Translations under genes and position numbers: made by a program
Assembly (NCBI GenBank): GCA_017505525.1
Contig: JAFVPB010000053.1
Coordinates: 1-64,000 of the forward strand
Direction of reading: 5' to 3'
Length of the DNA: 64,000 bases
Source: Clostridia bacterium
Lineage (GTDB): Bacteria > Bacillota > Clostridia > UMGS1883
Part shown: positions 33,249-42,278 of the stretch, one piece after another
Layout of the letters: each line of letters begins with the position of its first letter
How positions within the stretch are numbered: the stretch's first letter is position 1
The notes under the pieces: model-generated
Seen by the model: only the letters and a program-made list of their open reading frames with translations
Databases searched by the model: none
Told to the model about the DNA's origin: nothing

Positions 33249-34343
33249 ATGAGAAATGATATTTTTTTAGGACCGCTTCCGGACATATTTAAAATGAATA
33301 ATGGCAACAGGGTAAAAACTGTGAGTGATTGGAAAAAAAGACGAGAAGAGATTATAGAAGCTGCAGTTTCGCTCGAATTTGGAGGAATGCCTCCCGAACC
33401 TGACAGTGTAGTTGTTGAAAAGCTTACAGAACCGATGCGTGGTCGTATAAATAGCTATCGTGTTCATTGTTATATAGATGGTAAAGACTTTAATTTTTGT
33501 GTAAAAATATATCCACCTAAAAAAGACGGAAAGTTTCCGCTTTTAATTTGTGGGGACAGTATATACAGACACTGCAACGATCGAGTGATTGACGAGGCAA
33601 ATGAACGCGGTTTTGCTGTTGCTAAGTTCAATAGAACAGAATTTGCACCCGATATGTATAACAGCAATCGTGAAAACGGGATATATCCTTTTTATCCGAA
33701 TCTTTCTTTCAGTGCAATTTCAGCCTGGGCTTGGGGATATATGCGAGCAGTTGATGCTGTTACTACTCTTGATTATATTGATATTGATAACATTGCAATT
33801 TCAGGTCATTCGCGAGGCGGTAAAACCGTTCTGCTTGCAGGTGCATTGGATGAAAGGATAAGGTTTGTAAACCCCAATGGAAGCGGGACACACGGATGTG
33901 GATGCTACCGGTTTGAACAAAGGGAAGAAGCAGGACTTTACGAAGATAACAGGAGCGAAAAACTTGCTGATTTGTTCCGTGCAGTTCCTTACTGGATGGG
34001 ACAGGAAATGAAAAAATATATAGGTAAAGAAAATGAAATTCCTCATGATATGCACTTTATAAAGGCTCTTGTTGCTCCGAGAATCCTTTTAGAAACAAAT
34101 GGATATGCTGATATATGGTCAAACCCAAGGGGATCATATATAACAAACCTTGAAGCAAAGAAAGTTTGGGATTTTCTTGGGAAGCCTCAATATTGTCTTA
34201 CACACTACCGTGACGGAGGTCATAGCCAGACTTTTGAAGATTTTTGTGTGCTTTTTGACGTGATGGAGCAGGTAATTTCAGGTAAAGAACCTATAGCATA
34301 TCCCAAGCCATATGATGATATTTACTTCGATATAAACGATTAA
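33249..34343 (+). CDS. Alpha/beta hydrolase, CE15 (glucuronoyl esterase)-like
   Basis: 364 residues. Nucleophile motif GHSRGGK with S188 matches the (G)xSRxGK signature of CE15 and related esterases; a probable acid residue lies in LLETNGYADIWSNPRG and the histidine in HYRDGGHSQTF. CE15 enzymes cleave the ester between 4-O-methylglucuronate and lignin alcohols; relatives act on other sugar esters. No signal peptide, unlike secreted CE15 enzymes, so the substrate is probably an imported oligosaccharide. Starts nine bases after the GH2 stop. Confidence 0.65.
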   Translation: MRNDIFLGPLPDIFKMNNGNRVKTVSDWKKRREEIIEAAVSLEFGGMPPEPDSVVVEKLTEPMRGRINSYRVHCYIDGKDFNFCVKIYPPKKDGKFPLLICGDSIYRHCNDRVIDEANERGFAVAKFNRTEFAPDMYNSNRENGIYPFYPNLSFSAISAWAWGYMRAVDAVTTLDYIDIDNIAISGHSRGGKTVLLAGALDERIRFVNPNGSGTHGCGCYRFEQREEAGLYEDNRSEKLADLFRAVPYWMGQEMKKYIGKENEIPHDMHFIKALVAPRILLETNGYADIWSNPRGSYITNLEAKKVWDFLGKPQYCLTHYRDGGHSQTFEDFCVLFDVMEQVISGKEPIAYPKPYDDIYFDIND

Positions 34344-34375
34344 ATTTTTTTATCATAGAGAAAGAGGTAGATAAT

Positions 34376-35266
34376 ATGGAAACAATGAAAAATTTAGGCT
34401 ACTATAACGGAAAGTATGATTTAATAGAGAATATGTCTGTTCCAATGAGCGACAGGGTTTGTTGGTTTGGTGATGGAGTTTATGATGCGACGGCAACGCG
34501 AAATGGAGTAATATATTGCCTTGATGACCATATCGACAGATTCTTTAATTCAGCATCCATGGTTGAAATTGAAATTCCGTATACTAAAAAGGAATTAAAA
34601 GATTTGCTTGCGGACCTTGTTTTAAAAGTAGACACAAGTAATACAAATGGAGAAGCGTTTTTATATTGGCAGATTACAAGAGGAGCTAATGTGCCAAGAA
34701 ATCATATTTTTCCCGAAAATACAAAAGCAAATTTGTGGGTAACGGTTACACCAAGAAAATTAGCAGATATATATAGAAGAGATAAACTTATATCGTACGA
34801 GGATGTTCGTTTTTATATGTGTAATATAAAAACTCTTTGTCTTTTGCCAAATGTGCTTGCTTCCGAAGCTGCAAAAAGAGCAGGGGCGGAGGAGTGCGTT
34901 ATGTACAGAAAAGAGGCAGACGGAATTAAAAACAGAGTTACAGAGGGCGCACACACAAATGTCCATTGCATAAAAAACGGAGCCCTGTACACGGCTCCGC
35001 TTGATAATCTGATTCTGCCGGGGATTGCAAGAAAAAATTTAATTAAAGTATGTAATCAGTTAGGCATTCCTGTAAAGGAAGAACCATTTTCACTTGAATT
35101 TTTAATGAACGCAGATGAAATTATGCTTTCATCAAGCTCCAATTTCTGCATAGTTGCAACACATATTGACAATATAGCAGTAGGAGGAAAGGCACCCGAG
35201 CTTATAAGAAAAATTCAGGATGCTCTTGTAGTAGATTATCTGAGAGAAACGGACAAAAGTGAATGA
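34376..35266 (+). CDS. Class IV aminotransferase, D-amino-acid transaminase-like
   Basis: 296 residues, fold type IV PLP enzyme. The probable PLP lysine is K152 in NIKTLCLLPNVLA; VTEGAHTNVH and LPGIAR contact the cofactor in relatives. Closest in pattern to D-alanine aminotransferase. It follows the CE15-like gene by 32 bases in a carbohydrate operon, an odd place for amino-acid metabolism: it may aminate or deaminate a sugar-derived keto acid, or supply D-amino acids for the wall. GAAAGAGG precedes the ATG. It is tail-to-tail with the next gene, one base apart. Confidence 0.82.
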   Translation: METMKNLGYYNGKYDLIENMSVPMSDRVCWFGDGVYDATATRNGVIYCLDDHIDRFFNSASMVEIEIPYTKKELKDLLADLVLKVDTSNTNGEAFLYWQITRGANVPRNHIFPENTKANLWVTVTPRKLADIYRRDKLISYEDVRFYMCNIKTLCLLPNVLASEAAKRAGAEECVMYRKEADGIKNRVTEGAHTNVHCIKNGALYTAPLDNLILPGIARKNLIKVCNQLGIPVKEEPFSLEFLMNADEIMLSSSSNFCIVATHIDNIAVGGKAPELIRKIQDALVVDYLRETDKSE

Positions 35267-35267
35267 T

Positions 35268-36095
35268 TTATTGTGCTGATTTGGTTTTCCTGAATTCTGA
35301 AGGAGTAATATTAAATCGTTTTTTAAATAAGCGGTTAAAATACGTGACATTACTAAAGCCTACAGATAATGCTATGGCAATTATTGGTTCATTTGTTTCT
35401 GCAAGAAGACGGGCAGCACGCTCAATCCTTTGTTGATTTATATATTGATTAAAACTAATTTTCATTTCTTTTTTAAAAAGCCTTCCCAGATATTGTTCGT
35501 TATATTGAAAACGTTTTGATATCTGGGATATTTTTATATCATATTCAAGATTTGATTCAATGTAATTTTTTATATTCTCCATAAGTGGGTTGAAATTTTT
35601 GGTATACGACATAGGTACATCTTTAAGAATAAAGCGAATGTAAGTTTCCACCAATGAAGCAATTATATCGCAATTATCTATATCGAAGTTTTTTTCCATA
35701 GTGTCAATTAAAAAATCTTTATTTCCAAGGTTTTCAATTAGTTTTGCTTCCCCGTTGCCTTCAACCAAAATGTTCCCAACAAAAATAATACATATAACAT
35801 TTCCGTCTATTACAACAGGATGAGAATAGTCGTACACCCCGTTCACGCATATACCTCCAAAAGGTTCTTTTGTGCGGAGAACTTTGTGGAATGCCGAATC
35901 TCGGCATTTAAAGCATTTTTCAAGACCGCCTTCACTGTTTTTAAATTCTTTGCATATTCTACTTGAGCGAAAAGTGCATTCAGAAGGAAGAATACATTTT
36001 TCGCTTCCGTTATCATCAAGAAAAGTAACTCCAATCTGGAGCTTTGTTCCATACTGCAGATATGTAATGAAATTATAAAGACTATCTTTGTTCAT
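35268..36095 (-). CDS. AraC-family regulator with PocR-type sensor domain
   Basis: 275 residues. The N-terminal 160 residues match a PocR ligand-binding domain: RICKEFKNSEGGLEKCFKCR with spaced cysteines, FGGICVNGVYDYSHPVVIDG, IIFVGNILVEG. The C-terminus has two AraC helix-turn-helix motifs (IKISQISKRFQYNEQYLGRL and PIIAIALSVGFSNVTYFNRL) ending TPSEFRKTKSAQ. PocR domains sense small metabolites such as propanediol. A minus-strand promoter lies upstream. It is divergent from the GH3 operon starting at 36221. Confidence 0.88.
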   Translation of the reverse strand: MNKDSLYNFITYLQYGTKLQIGVTFLDDNGSEKCILPSECTFRSSRICKEFKNSEGGLEKCFKCRDSAFHKVLRTKEPFGGICVNGVYDYSHPVVIDGNVICIIFVGNILVEGNGEAKLIENLGNKDFLIDTMEKNFDIDNCDIIASLVETYIRFILKDVPMSYTKNFNPLMENIKNYIESNLEYDIKISQISKRFQYNEQYLGRLFKKEMKISFNQYINQQRIERAARLLAETNEPIIAIALSVGFSNVTYFNRLFKKRFNITPSEFRKTKSAQ

Positions 36096-36124
36096 ATTGC
36101 ACTCCCGATAATGTTTTTTTAAAT

Positions 36125-36153
36125 ATTATAACAGAAATGTATGATATTTTCAA
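36125..36153 (-). promoter_or_regulatory. Promoter of the PocR-AraC gene
   Basis: On the minus strand TTGAAA (36153-36148), a 17-base spacer and TATAAT (36130-36125), about 30 bases before the start codon. The plus-strand promoter for the GH3 operon is less clear: TACAAT at 36202-36207 is a possible -10 box without a good -35. Confidence 0.7.
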
Positions 36154-36220
36154 TACAATATATATAATTTATAAGATTGGTAAATTATGTTGTGTTATTA
36201 TTACAATGAGGTGACAGTGA

Positions 36221-37840
36221 ATGAACAAAATTGATGAACTTGTTGAAAAAATGACGCTTGATGAACTTTGCGGTCAAACGTTATGCTACTTTGTTCCGGG
36301 AGCAGAAATTGATGAAAATTTTGAAAAAATAGTAAAAGAAACTAAGCCGGGCGGAATTTTTATTTCAAATGCCTGTGCCGATAAAATAAAATTAGTAACT
36401 GATAAAGTAAATAAATATGTTTCAATACCTGTAATCGTATCCGCTGATGTGGAAAAAGGTCCTGGAGGCGATGTGCTGACAGATGGATATCCATTGCTTC
36501 CAAATCCTATTGCATGGGGAGCAGCAGACGATGAAAAGCTAATAGAAAAAAGCGGGGAAATCACAGCAAAAATCTGCAAAAAGGCAGGAATTCACTGGAC
36601 CTATTCTCCCGTTGTTGATATAAATTATAATCATAATAATCCGGTTGTCAATGTTCGTGCTGTGTCTGACAGTTCCGACCACGTTATAAAAATAGCGGGT
36701 GCATATATGAGGGGACTTCAAAAAAATAACTATATGGCAGCATGCTGCAAGCATTTTCCGGGTGATGGTCTTGACGACAGGAATCAGCATTTTTGTACGA
36801 CGCTAAATACATTTTCAAAAGAAGAGTGGATGAACTCCTATGGGCGTGTATACAAGAGTATGATAGATCAGGGAGTTGCCTCCATAATGGTTGCACATAT
36901 TGCCGCACCGGCATTTCAGGAAGATGAATATGATGATGTCACAGGATATATGCCCGGTTCTATGAGTTATTCGCTGATAACAAAGCTTCTTAGAGAAGAG
37001 CTTGGATTTAAAGGGTGTATAGTATCTGATGCACTAAGCATGATCGGTGTTGCGGCATGCGTTCCTGAAAATGAAATGATAGTCAGATTTATAAATGCCG
37101 GAGGAGATATGGCGCTTTTTGCGGAAAGTTCATATTTTTATTATTTGAAAGAGGCTGTTTTAGATGGCAGAGTATCGATGGAACGGTTGAAAGATGCCGT
37201 TAGGAGGATACTGAGGTTAAAGGAATTTGCCGGTGTATTTAAAGAAGAAACTGAAACAGAAAACGAGGAAAATTTAACAGAAGAGTTTAACAATCTTGCA
37301 GAGGAGATTGCTTTAAAGAGTATTAAATTTGTAAGAAATGCAGACGGTATTCTTCCTATTAAGTTAGAAAGAGGAGATACGGTTCTTATATGTAACCTGA
37401 CGCAACATAATGAGGGAAGTCATATTACGCATCTTGATATCATTGAAAAGGAATTAAATTCACGTGGAATAAAGACTATTTCAGAAAATAAAATCGGGCA
37501 TAAAGAAATCAAAAGAATTTATGACGAGCATAATCCGAAATGTGTGTTGGTAAACATCAGAATGTCATCAGATGAATGTGATGGCAACGATATCAGAATG
37601 TCGTGGTCGCATATGATGTGCTTTTGGAGAGGATATATATTTAAAAATCCAAATGTTATCGTTACATCCTTTGGAGATCCATATAAAATTTACGAATTAC
37701 CTTTTTTAAGAACATATATTAACGCATTTTCAGCAGTGGAAGCAAGCCAGAAAGCATTTGTGAAGGTGCTTTTGGGAGAGGTGAAAGAACAGGGAAAAAA
37801 TCCTGTGAAACTGGAAGGCTTTTTTGAAAGAGAAGTGTGA
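36221..37840 (+). CDS. GH3-family glycosidase (NagZ-like barrel)
   Basis: 539 residues, no signal peptide. The barrel comes first: KPGGIFISNA, KHFPGDGLDDRNQH, the motif layout of beta-N-acetylglucosaminidase-type GH3 enzymes, and the nucleophile in IVSDALSM. A shortened alpha/beta domain follows (about residues 365-539). Part of this second domain is repeated in broken form at 38961-39373. GAGGTGACAGTG precedes the ATG. First gene of an operon with an alpha/beta hydrolase, SGNH hydrolases, an EEP enzyme and a HAD phosphatase. The exact sugar is unknown. Confidence 0.87.
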   Translation: MNKIDELVEKMTLDELCGQTLCYFVPGAEIDENFEKIVKETKPGGIFISNACADKIKLVTDKVNKYVSIPVIVSADVEKGPGGDVLTDGYPLLPNPIAWGAADDEKLIEKSGEITAKICKKAGIHWTYSPVVDINYNHNNPVVNVRAVSDSSDHVIKIAGAYMRGLQKNNYMAACCKHFPGDGLDDRNQHFCTTLNTFSKEEWMNSYGRVYKSMIDQGVASIMVAHIAAPAFQEDEYDDVTGYMPGSMSYSLITKLLREELGFKGCIVSDALSMIGVAACVPENEMIVRFINAGGDMALFAESSYFYYLKEAVLDGRVSMERLKDAVRRILRLKEFAGVFKEETETENEENLTEEFNNLAEEIALKSIKFVRNADGILPIKLERGDTVLICNLTQHNEGSHITHLDIIEKELNSRGIKTISENKIGHKEIKRIYDEHNPKCVLVNIRMSSDECDGNDIRMSWSHMMCFWRGYIFKNPNVIVTSFGDPYKIYELPFLRTYINAFSAVEASQKAFVKVLLGEVKEQGKNPVKLEGFFEREV

Positions 37841-37869
37841 AACAATAAGTAATTTAAAGAGGCAGAAAT

Positions 37870-38880
37870 ATGAAATACAGAGAAGAAAAAGACTTAACAA
37901 ACGTATATAAAGAAGATTATGTGAAAGGTCTTGAGCTCATAGTAGAAAAACTTCAAAAAAAATCTGAAGTGATTAGAAGTGAGTATAGTAAAAATATTTT
38001 TATACAGCAGGAAGAGTATCGGAATGAACTGAAAAAGATGCTTGGATGGCCACTTGTGAACTATTGTGCTGACAAAGTTGCGGAGGTTAAAAGCGAGTTG
38101 TTGTCTGTGGAGGATGGATATGAAATTTACCGTATGCGTTTTGAAATTCTTGATGGATTGAATATGACGGGATTGTTTTTTAAACAGAACGGTGAGGATA
38201 AAAAACCATTAGTAATAGTACAACACGGAGGGTATGGTACTCCTGAACGTATTTCGGGTATATATGGAGATACAGTTAACTATAATGATATGCTTCAGAG
38301 AGTGAGAGCAAACGGTGTTCATGTTTTTGCACCGCAGCTTTTATTGTGGAGTAAAGACCAATATGATGTAGACTTTGACAGAAGAGATATAGACAACCGA
38401 CTTAAACGGGTTGGCAGTTCAATAACAGCTATTGAAATTTTTGGGATTACCAGAATTTTAGACTATTTTGAACGGGAGAAATATGTATCTTCATTTGGAA
38501 TGGTTGGACTATCATACGGTGGATTTTACACCCTATATACAACCGCTATCGATACCCGTATAAAATCGGCAATATCCTGTTCTTACTTTAACAAAAGGGA
38601 TGTTATTGGTTGGTCGGATTGGACATGGTTTAAATCAGCTGAAAAATTTGATGATGCTGAAGTGGCGTGCCTTGTTTATCCCAGAAAGCTTCACATAGAA
38701 ATTGGGGATAACGACGAATTATTTGATTATAAATATGGTGTGGAGTCTTTTGAAAAGCTGAAAGAAATGTGTGAAAAAGTTGGAACAGAGTGGGTAAGCT
38801 TTAAGGTTTTTAACGGAGTTCACGAGTTTTTCAAGGATGACACTCCTATACAAAAGCTTGTAAATGATATTAAAAAATAA
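37870..38880 (+). CDS. Alpha/beta hydrolase, probable esterase
   Basis: 336 residues. A canonical nucleophile elbow GLSYGG, an oxyanion region in VIVQHGGYGTPE, and a C-terminal acid/histidine pair in IEIGDNDELFDY and NGVHEFF. The fold resembles dienelactone-hydrolase/acetylxylan-esterase-like enzymes that remove acyl groups from sugars. Cytoplasmic. It begins 29 bases after the GH3 stop and is followed by a duplicated fragment of that GH3 gene. Confidence 0.78.
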   Translation: MKYREEKDLTNVYKEDYVKGLELIVEKLQKKSEVIRSEYSKNIFIQQEEYRNELKKMLGWPLVNYCADKVAEVKSELLSVEDGYEIYRMRFEILDGLNMTGLFFKQNGEDKKPLVIVQHGGYGTPERISGIYGDTVNYNDMLQRVRANGVHVFAPQLLLWSKDQYDVDFDRRDIDNRLKRVGSSITAIEIFGITRILDYFEREKYVSSFGMVGLSYGGFYTLYTTAIDTRIKSAISCSYFNKRDVIGWSDWTWFKSAEKFDDAEVACLVYPRKLHIEIGDNDELFDYKYGVESFEKLKEMCEKVGTEWVSFKVFNGVHEFFKDDTPIQKLVNDIKK

Positions 38881-38960
38881 AAAATTTATTTGTATGTAAT
38901 TCCGGATATAGAGTCGGTTGTATAGCTTTTAAACGTAATACAATTAGGGTATGACAAAAG

Positions 38961-39373
38961 GAAGATTTTAATGAAATTGCAGATGAAATTGCCTTGAAGA
39001 GCATAAAATTTGTCAAAAATGCAGACGGTGTTCTTCCTATTAAATTAGAAAGAGGAGATACAGTTCTTATTTGTAATCTGACGCAACAAGATCAGGGGAA
39101 TAATATAACACCACTTGATGTTTTGGAAAAGGAATTAAATGCACGTGGAATTAAGACTATTTCAGGTAATAAACTCGGACATAAAGAAATCAAAAGAATT
39201 TATGACGAGTATAATCCGAAATGCGTACTTGTTAATATCAGAATATCATCAGATGAATGTGATGGCAATGATATTAGAATGTCGTGGACTCATATGGTGT
39301 GCTTTTGGGTGAGGCAAAAGAACAAGGGAAAAACCCAGTGAAATTACAAGGCTTTTTTGAAAGAGAAGTATAA
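38961..39373 (+). pseudogene. Broken partial duplicate of the GH3 gene
   Basis: Bases 38961-39310 translate to a close relative of residues 357-471 of the GH3 protein at 36221-37840 (KSIKFVKNADGVLPIKLERG against KSIKFVRNADGILPIKLERG). At CFW the copy skips about 148 bases and resumes, in another frame, with LLGEAKEQGKNPVKLQGFFE and REV at the stop (39371-39373). The deleted stretch is bounded in the intact gene by GTGCTTTTGGAGAGG (37618) and GTGCTTTTGGGAGAGG (37766), so the loss probably occurred by recombination between these short repeats. It lacks the catalytic barrel and cannot be functional. Confidence 0.85.
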
Positions 39374-39395
39374 ATTTATAAAAGGAGAAAATGAT

Positions 39396-40028
39396 ATGAA
39401 GGTAACATTATTGGGAGATTCCATAAGAAGAATTGGTTATGGCACGTTAGTTCCCAAGCTTTTAGGAAGTGAATATGAGCTATATCAACCCGAGGAAAAT
39501 TGCCGCTATTCAAAATATACACTACGAGGCCTTTTTGATTGGAGAAAAGATATGGAAGGCAGTAGAATTGTACATTGGAATAATGGATTGTGGGATGTTT
39601 GCAATTTATATGGAGACGGAGCTTTTTCTACAGAAAATGAGTATGTAGAAAACATGCTTCGTATTGCAGATTTATTGCTTTTAAATCATGATAAGGTTAT
39701 TTTTGCAACAACAACTCCTGTCAGAGAAGGAAATATGCATAACACTAAATCTTTTATAGTGAATTCACTTGTAGAAAGATATAATGAAATTATTGTGCCG
39801 CTTCTTGAGGAAAAAGGAGTTATTATAAACGACTTGTACAGTGTTGTAACTAAAGATGTAGATTGTTACATAAATAAGGAAGACAATATTCATTTGACAG
39901 AAGAAGGAGCTAAGGTGTGTGCAATGTATGTGGCGGATATTATAAAGAACACAGCACATACGCTGGATGAATCAAAACCAATAGTAAAGTGTAATATATC
40001 TCAAAACCAAATGGGGTTACCAGTATAA
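39396..40028 (+). CDS. SGNH-family hydrolase
   Basis: 210 residues. LLGDSIRRIGYG is block I with the nucleophilic serine; HWNNGLWD replaces the usual GxND of block III; NIHLTEEG holds the block V Asp/His pair in modified form. Probably a small cytoplasmic esterase on acylated sugars. The start at 39396 follows AAAGGAG; an upstream in-frame ATG at 39357 lies inside the pseudogene. It lies downstream of the GH3 pseudogene, in line with the operon. Confidence 0.75.
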   Translation: MKVTLLGDSIRRIGYGTLVPKLLGSEYELYQPEENCRYSKYTLRGLFDWRKDMEGSRIVHWNNGLWDVCNLYGDGAFSTENEYVENMLRIADLLLLNHDKVIFATTTPVREGNMHNTKSFIVNSLVERYNEIIVPLLEEKGVIINDLYSVVTKDVDCYINKEDNIHLTEEGAKVCAMYVADIIKNTAHTLDESKPIVKCNISQNQMGLPV

Positions 40029-40076
40029 GTCCTTTTGGCTGATTTTTTGCCAAGTTTAATTTAAGAGGTCGTATTA

Positions 40077-40775
40077 ATGAAAATAATGTCTTTTAATGCT
40101 CAACATTGTTTAAGTTTTTTTGAAGATAAAATAGATTATCAGGTTATGGCTGACGCGATAAAGAAATGCGGTGCTGATATTGTCGGACTTAATGAAATCT
40201 ATAATAAAGGAATAGTTGAAGAATTTGACAATCAAACAGCCGTTTTGGCAAAGTTAACGGGTCTTACAAATTATTATTTTGCTGAAGCAACTATTATTAA
40301 CGGTGGAAATCCATATGGAAATGCTTTCATTTCAAAATATCCGATAATAAGTGCAGAAACAATTCCAGTTCCAGATCCTGAGACTAAGAACGGAAAAGAA
40401 TATTATGAAACAAGATGTTTGCTGAAAGCGAGAATTGAGGGCGGAATAACAATTCTGGTAACACATTTTGGATTGAATGAAGATGAGCAAAGAAATGCTA
40501 TGGAAACTGTGCTTAAACATCTTAATGATGAAAAATGTATCCTTATGGGAGATTTTAATATGGTTCCTGAAAATGAAATTCTTAAACCAATAAGGAAATA
40601 CATGAAGGATACTGCAGATTGTTTTGAAATTCCGTTGTTAAGTTTCCCTTCGGATAAACCCAAAGTGAAAATAGACTATATTTTCGTAAGCAAGGATATA
40701 GAGGTGGTTTCAGCCGAGATTCCTGCTATTATAGCTTCAGACCACAGGCCGCATACGGCAGAAGTTATTATATAA
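40077..40775 (+). CDS. Endonuclease/exonuclease/phosphatase (EEP) family protein
   Basis: 232 residues with all EEP-fold motifs: MSFNAQH, VGLNEIY (metal glutamate), THFGLN, LMGDFNM, DYIFV and SDHRPH (catalytic histidine). The superfamily includes nucleases, phosphodiesterases and sphingomyelinases. Small versions like this are frequent in carbohydrate loci, where they may cleave a phosphodiester-linked glycan substituent (inference). It lies between two SGNH hydrolases in the same operon. Confidence 0.85.
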   Translation: MKIMSFNAQHCLSFFEDKIDYQVMADAIKKCGADIVGLNEIYNKGIVEEFDNQTAVLAKLTGLTNYYFAEATIINGGNPYGNAFISKYPIISAETIPVPDPETKNGKEYYETRCLLKARIEGGITILVTHFGLNEDEQRNAMETVLKHLNDEKCILMGDFNMVPENEILKPIRKYMKDTADCFEIPLLSFPSDKPKVKIDYIFVSKDIEVVSAEIPAIIASDHRPHTAEVII

Positions 40776-40809
40776 ATAGTTTAAAAAACAGTAAAGAAAG
40801 GTGATAATG

Positions 40810-41433
40810 ATGAGAATTCTGTTTCAAGGCGATTCAATTACAGATGCATGGAGAGACAGAGAAAATGATGCAAATTCCGGAATTGGATATTCATTGTTGG
40901 TAAAAGCAGACTTGGGTTTTGAATTTCCGGGGAAGTATGAGTTTTTTAATAGGGGAATAGGTGGGAATAGAATTATTGATGTTTATGCACGAATAAAAAG
41001 AGATATTATAAATCTTAAACCTGATGTTATGAGTGTATTAATAGGCGTTAATGATGTGTGGCATGAGTTAGAAATCGAAAATGGCATTGATGCTGATAAA
41101 TATTTTAAAATATATGATATGCTAATAGAAGAAGTAAAAAATGCACTTCCGAATATTAAAATTATGATAATGGAACCATTTGTTCTTAAAGGAACCGCCA
41201 CGAGAGAGAATTATGAGTATTTTGATGCAGAGGTTAAAAAGCGTGCGATGATGTCAAAGAAAATTTCAGAAAAATATAGTTTGCCTTATGTTGAATTACA
41301 GGATGGTTTTGACGAATTATCAAAAAATATTGATGCATCGTACTGGCTTTACGATGGGGTTCATCCAACAGCAATGGGACATGAATATATTAAAAAAGAG
41401 TGGATTAAAGCTTTTAAGACTTTAGAAATATAA
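40810..41433 (+). CDS. SGNH/GDSL-family hydrolase
   Basis: 207 residues. Blocks: FQGDSITDAWRD (I), NRGIGGNR (II), IGVNDVW (III), DGVHPTAMGH (V, Asp and His). This is the single-domain layout of intracellular acetyl-xylooligosaccharide esterases and rhamnogalacturonan acetylesterase-like enzymes. It likely deacetylates imported oligosaccharides. GAAAGG before two consecutive ATGs; I chose 40810 for spacing. Confidence 0.87.
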   Translation: MRILFQGDSITDAWRDRENDANSGIGYSLLVKADLGFEFPGKYEFFNRGIGGNRIIDVYARIKRDIINLKPDVMSVLIGVNDVWHELEIENGIDADKYFKIYDMLIEEVKNALPNIKIMIMEPFVLKGTATRENYEYFDAEVKKRAMMSKKISEKYSLPYVELQDGFDELSKNIDASYWLYDGVHPTAMGHEYIKKEWIKAFKTLEI

Positions 41434-41485
41434 TTATAAATTCGATAGAGCGGGATATTAAAGAGCACAGAAAGAGTGAGTTGTA

Positions 41486-42127
41486 TTGAAATATAATGCA
41501 TATTTGTTTGATTTTGACGGTACGTTAGTCAATTCTATGCCGACATTTGTTGCAGTCATGCTGAGAATACTTGATGAAAATAATATAAACTATGAAGATG
41601 ATATTGTAAAAGTGATTACACCTTTAGGATATGCAGGAACCGCCAAATATTTCAGAAAGCTGGGAGTTTCTTTAACTGAAAAAGAATTGATACAGTTGAT
41701 GAATGAATATATGTACGACGAGTATTTACACAGAATTCAGGCAAAAGCAAATGTTATTTCTGTGCTTAAAAAACTTAAGAATATGGGAGCTGACTTAAAT
41801 GTGCTTACTGCAAGTCCGCATATAGTGCTCGACCCGTGCTTGAAAAGATTGGGAATATATGATTTATTTACTAATGTATGGTCTTGTGATGATTTTTCAA
41901 CAACAAAGGCTGATCCGGCAATATATGTAAGTGCTGCCGAAAAAATAGGGCGGCTTGCTGAAGATATTCTTTTTCTTGACGATAATTATAATGCAGATAA
42001 AACAGCAAAATCTGCGGGAATGAGTGTTTGTGGAGTGTTTGATGAATCATCAGTTGAATATGTTGATGATATAAAACGCATTACTGATTATTATATTTAT
42101 GATTTTGCACAATTGCTGGAGCTTTAA
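41486..42127 (+). CDS. HAD-superfamily phosphatase
   Basis: 213 residues. Motif I DFDGTLVNS carries the nucleophilic and general-acid aspartates, motif II is LTASPH, and motif IV is LDDNYNADK. An alpha-helical cap lies between residues 15 and 80. It resembles phosphoglycolate phosphatase and beta-phosphoglucomutase. It may dephosphorylate a sugar phosphate made in this pathway. The start is TTG at 41486, directly before KYNAYLFDFDG; no better start exists. Confidence 0.83.
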   Translation: MKYNAYLFDFDGTLVNSMPTFVAVMLRILDENNINYEDDIVKVITPLGYAGTAKYFRKLGVSLTEKELIQLMNEYMYDEYLHRIQAKANVISVLKKLKNMGADLNVLTASPHIVLDPCLKRLGIYDLFTNVWSCDDFSTTKADPAIYVSAAEKIGRLAEDILFLDDNYNADKTAKSAGMSVCGVFDESSVEYVDDIKRITDYYIYDFAQLLEL

Positions 42128-42190
42128 AATTATACGGTTTTAAACTAAATTATCGGCGTTGGACTAAGGAGATACGCAGAGCTTGAAATC

Positions 42191-42232
42191 TTGACAATAA
42201 AAGAAATTAACGCTATAATGATAATCATTATA
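42191..42232 (+). promoter_or_regulatory. Promoter overlapped by a near-perfect Fur box
   Basis: TTGACA (42191-42196), 17-base spacer and TATAAT (42214-42219), an ideal promoter. The -10 box is part of the perfect palindrome TATAATGATAATCATTATA (42214-42232), identical at 17 of 19 positions to the classical Fur box GATAATGATAATCATTATC. A Fur-family repressor here would block RNA polymerase directly. Confidence 0.85.
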
Positions 42233-42278
42233 AGCGGATCTGTATACAAGAATATTATAGTTAAAAGGAGATTTTTAT

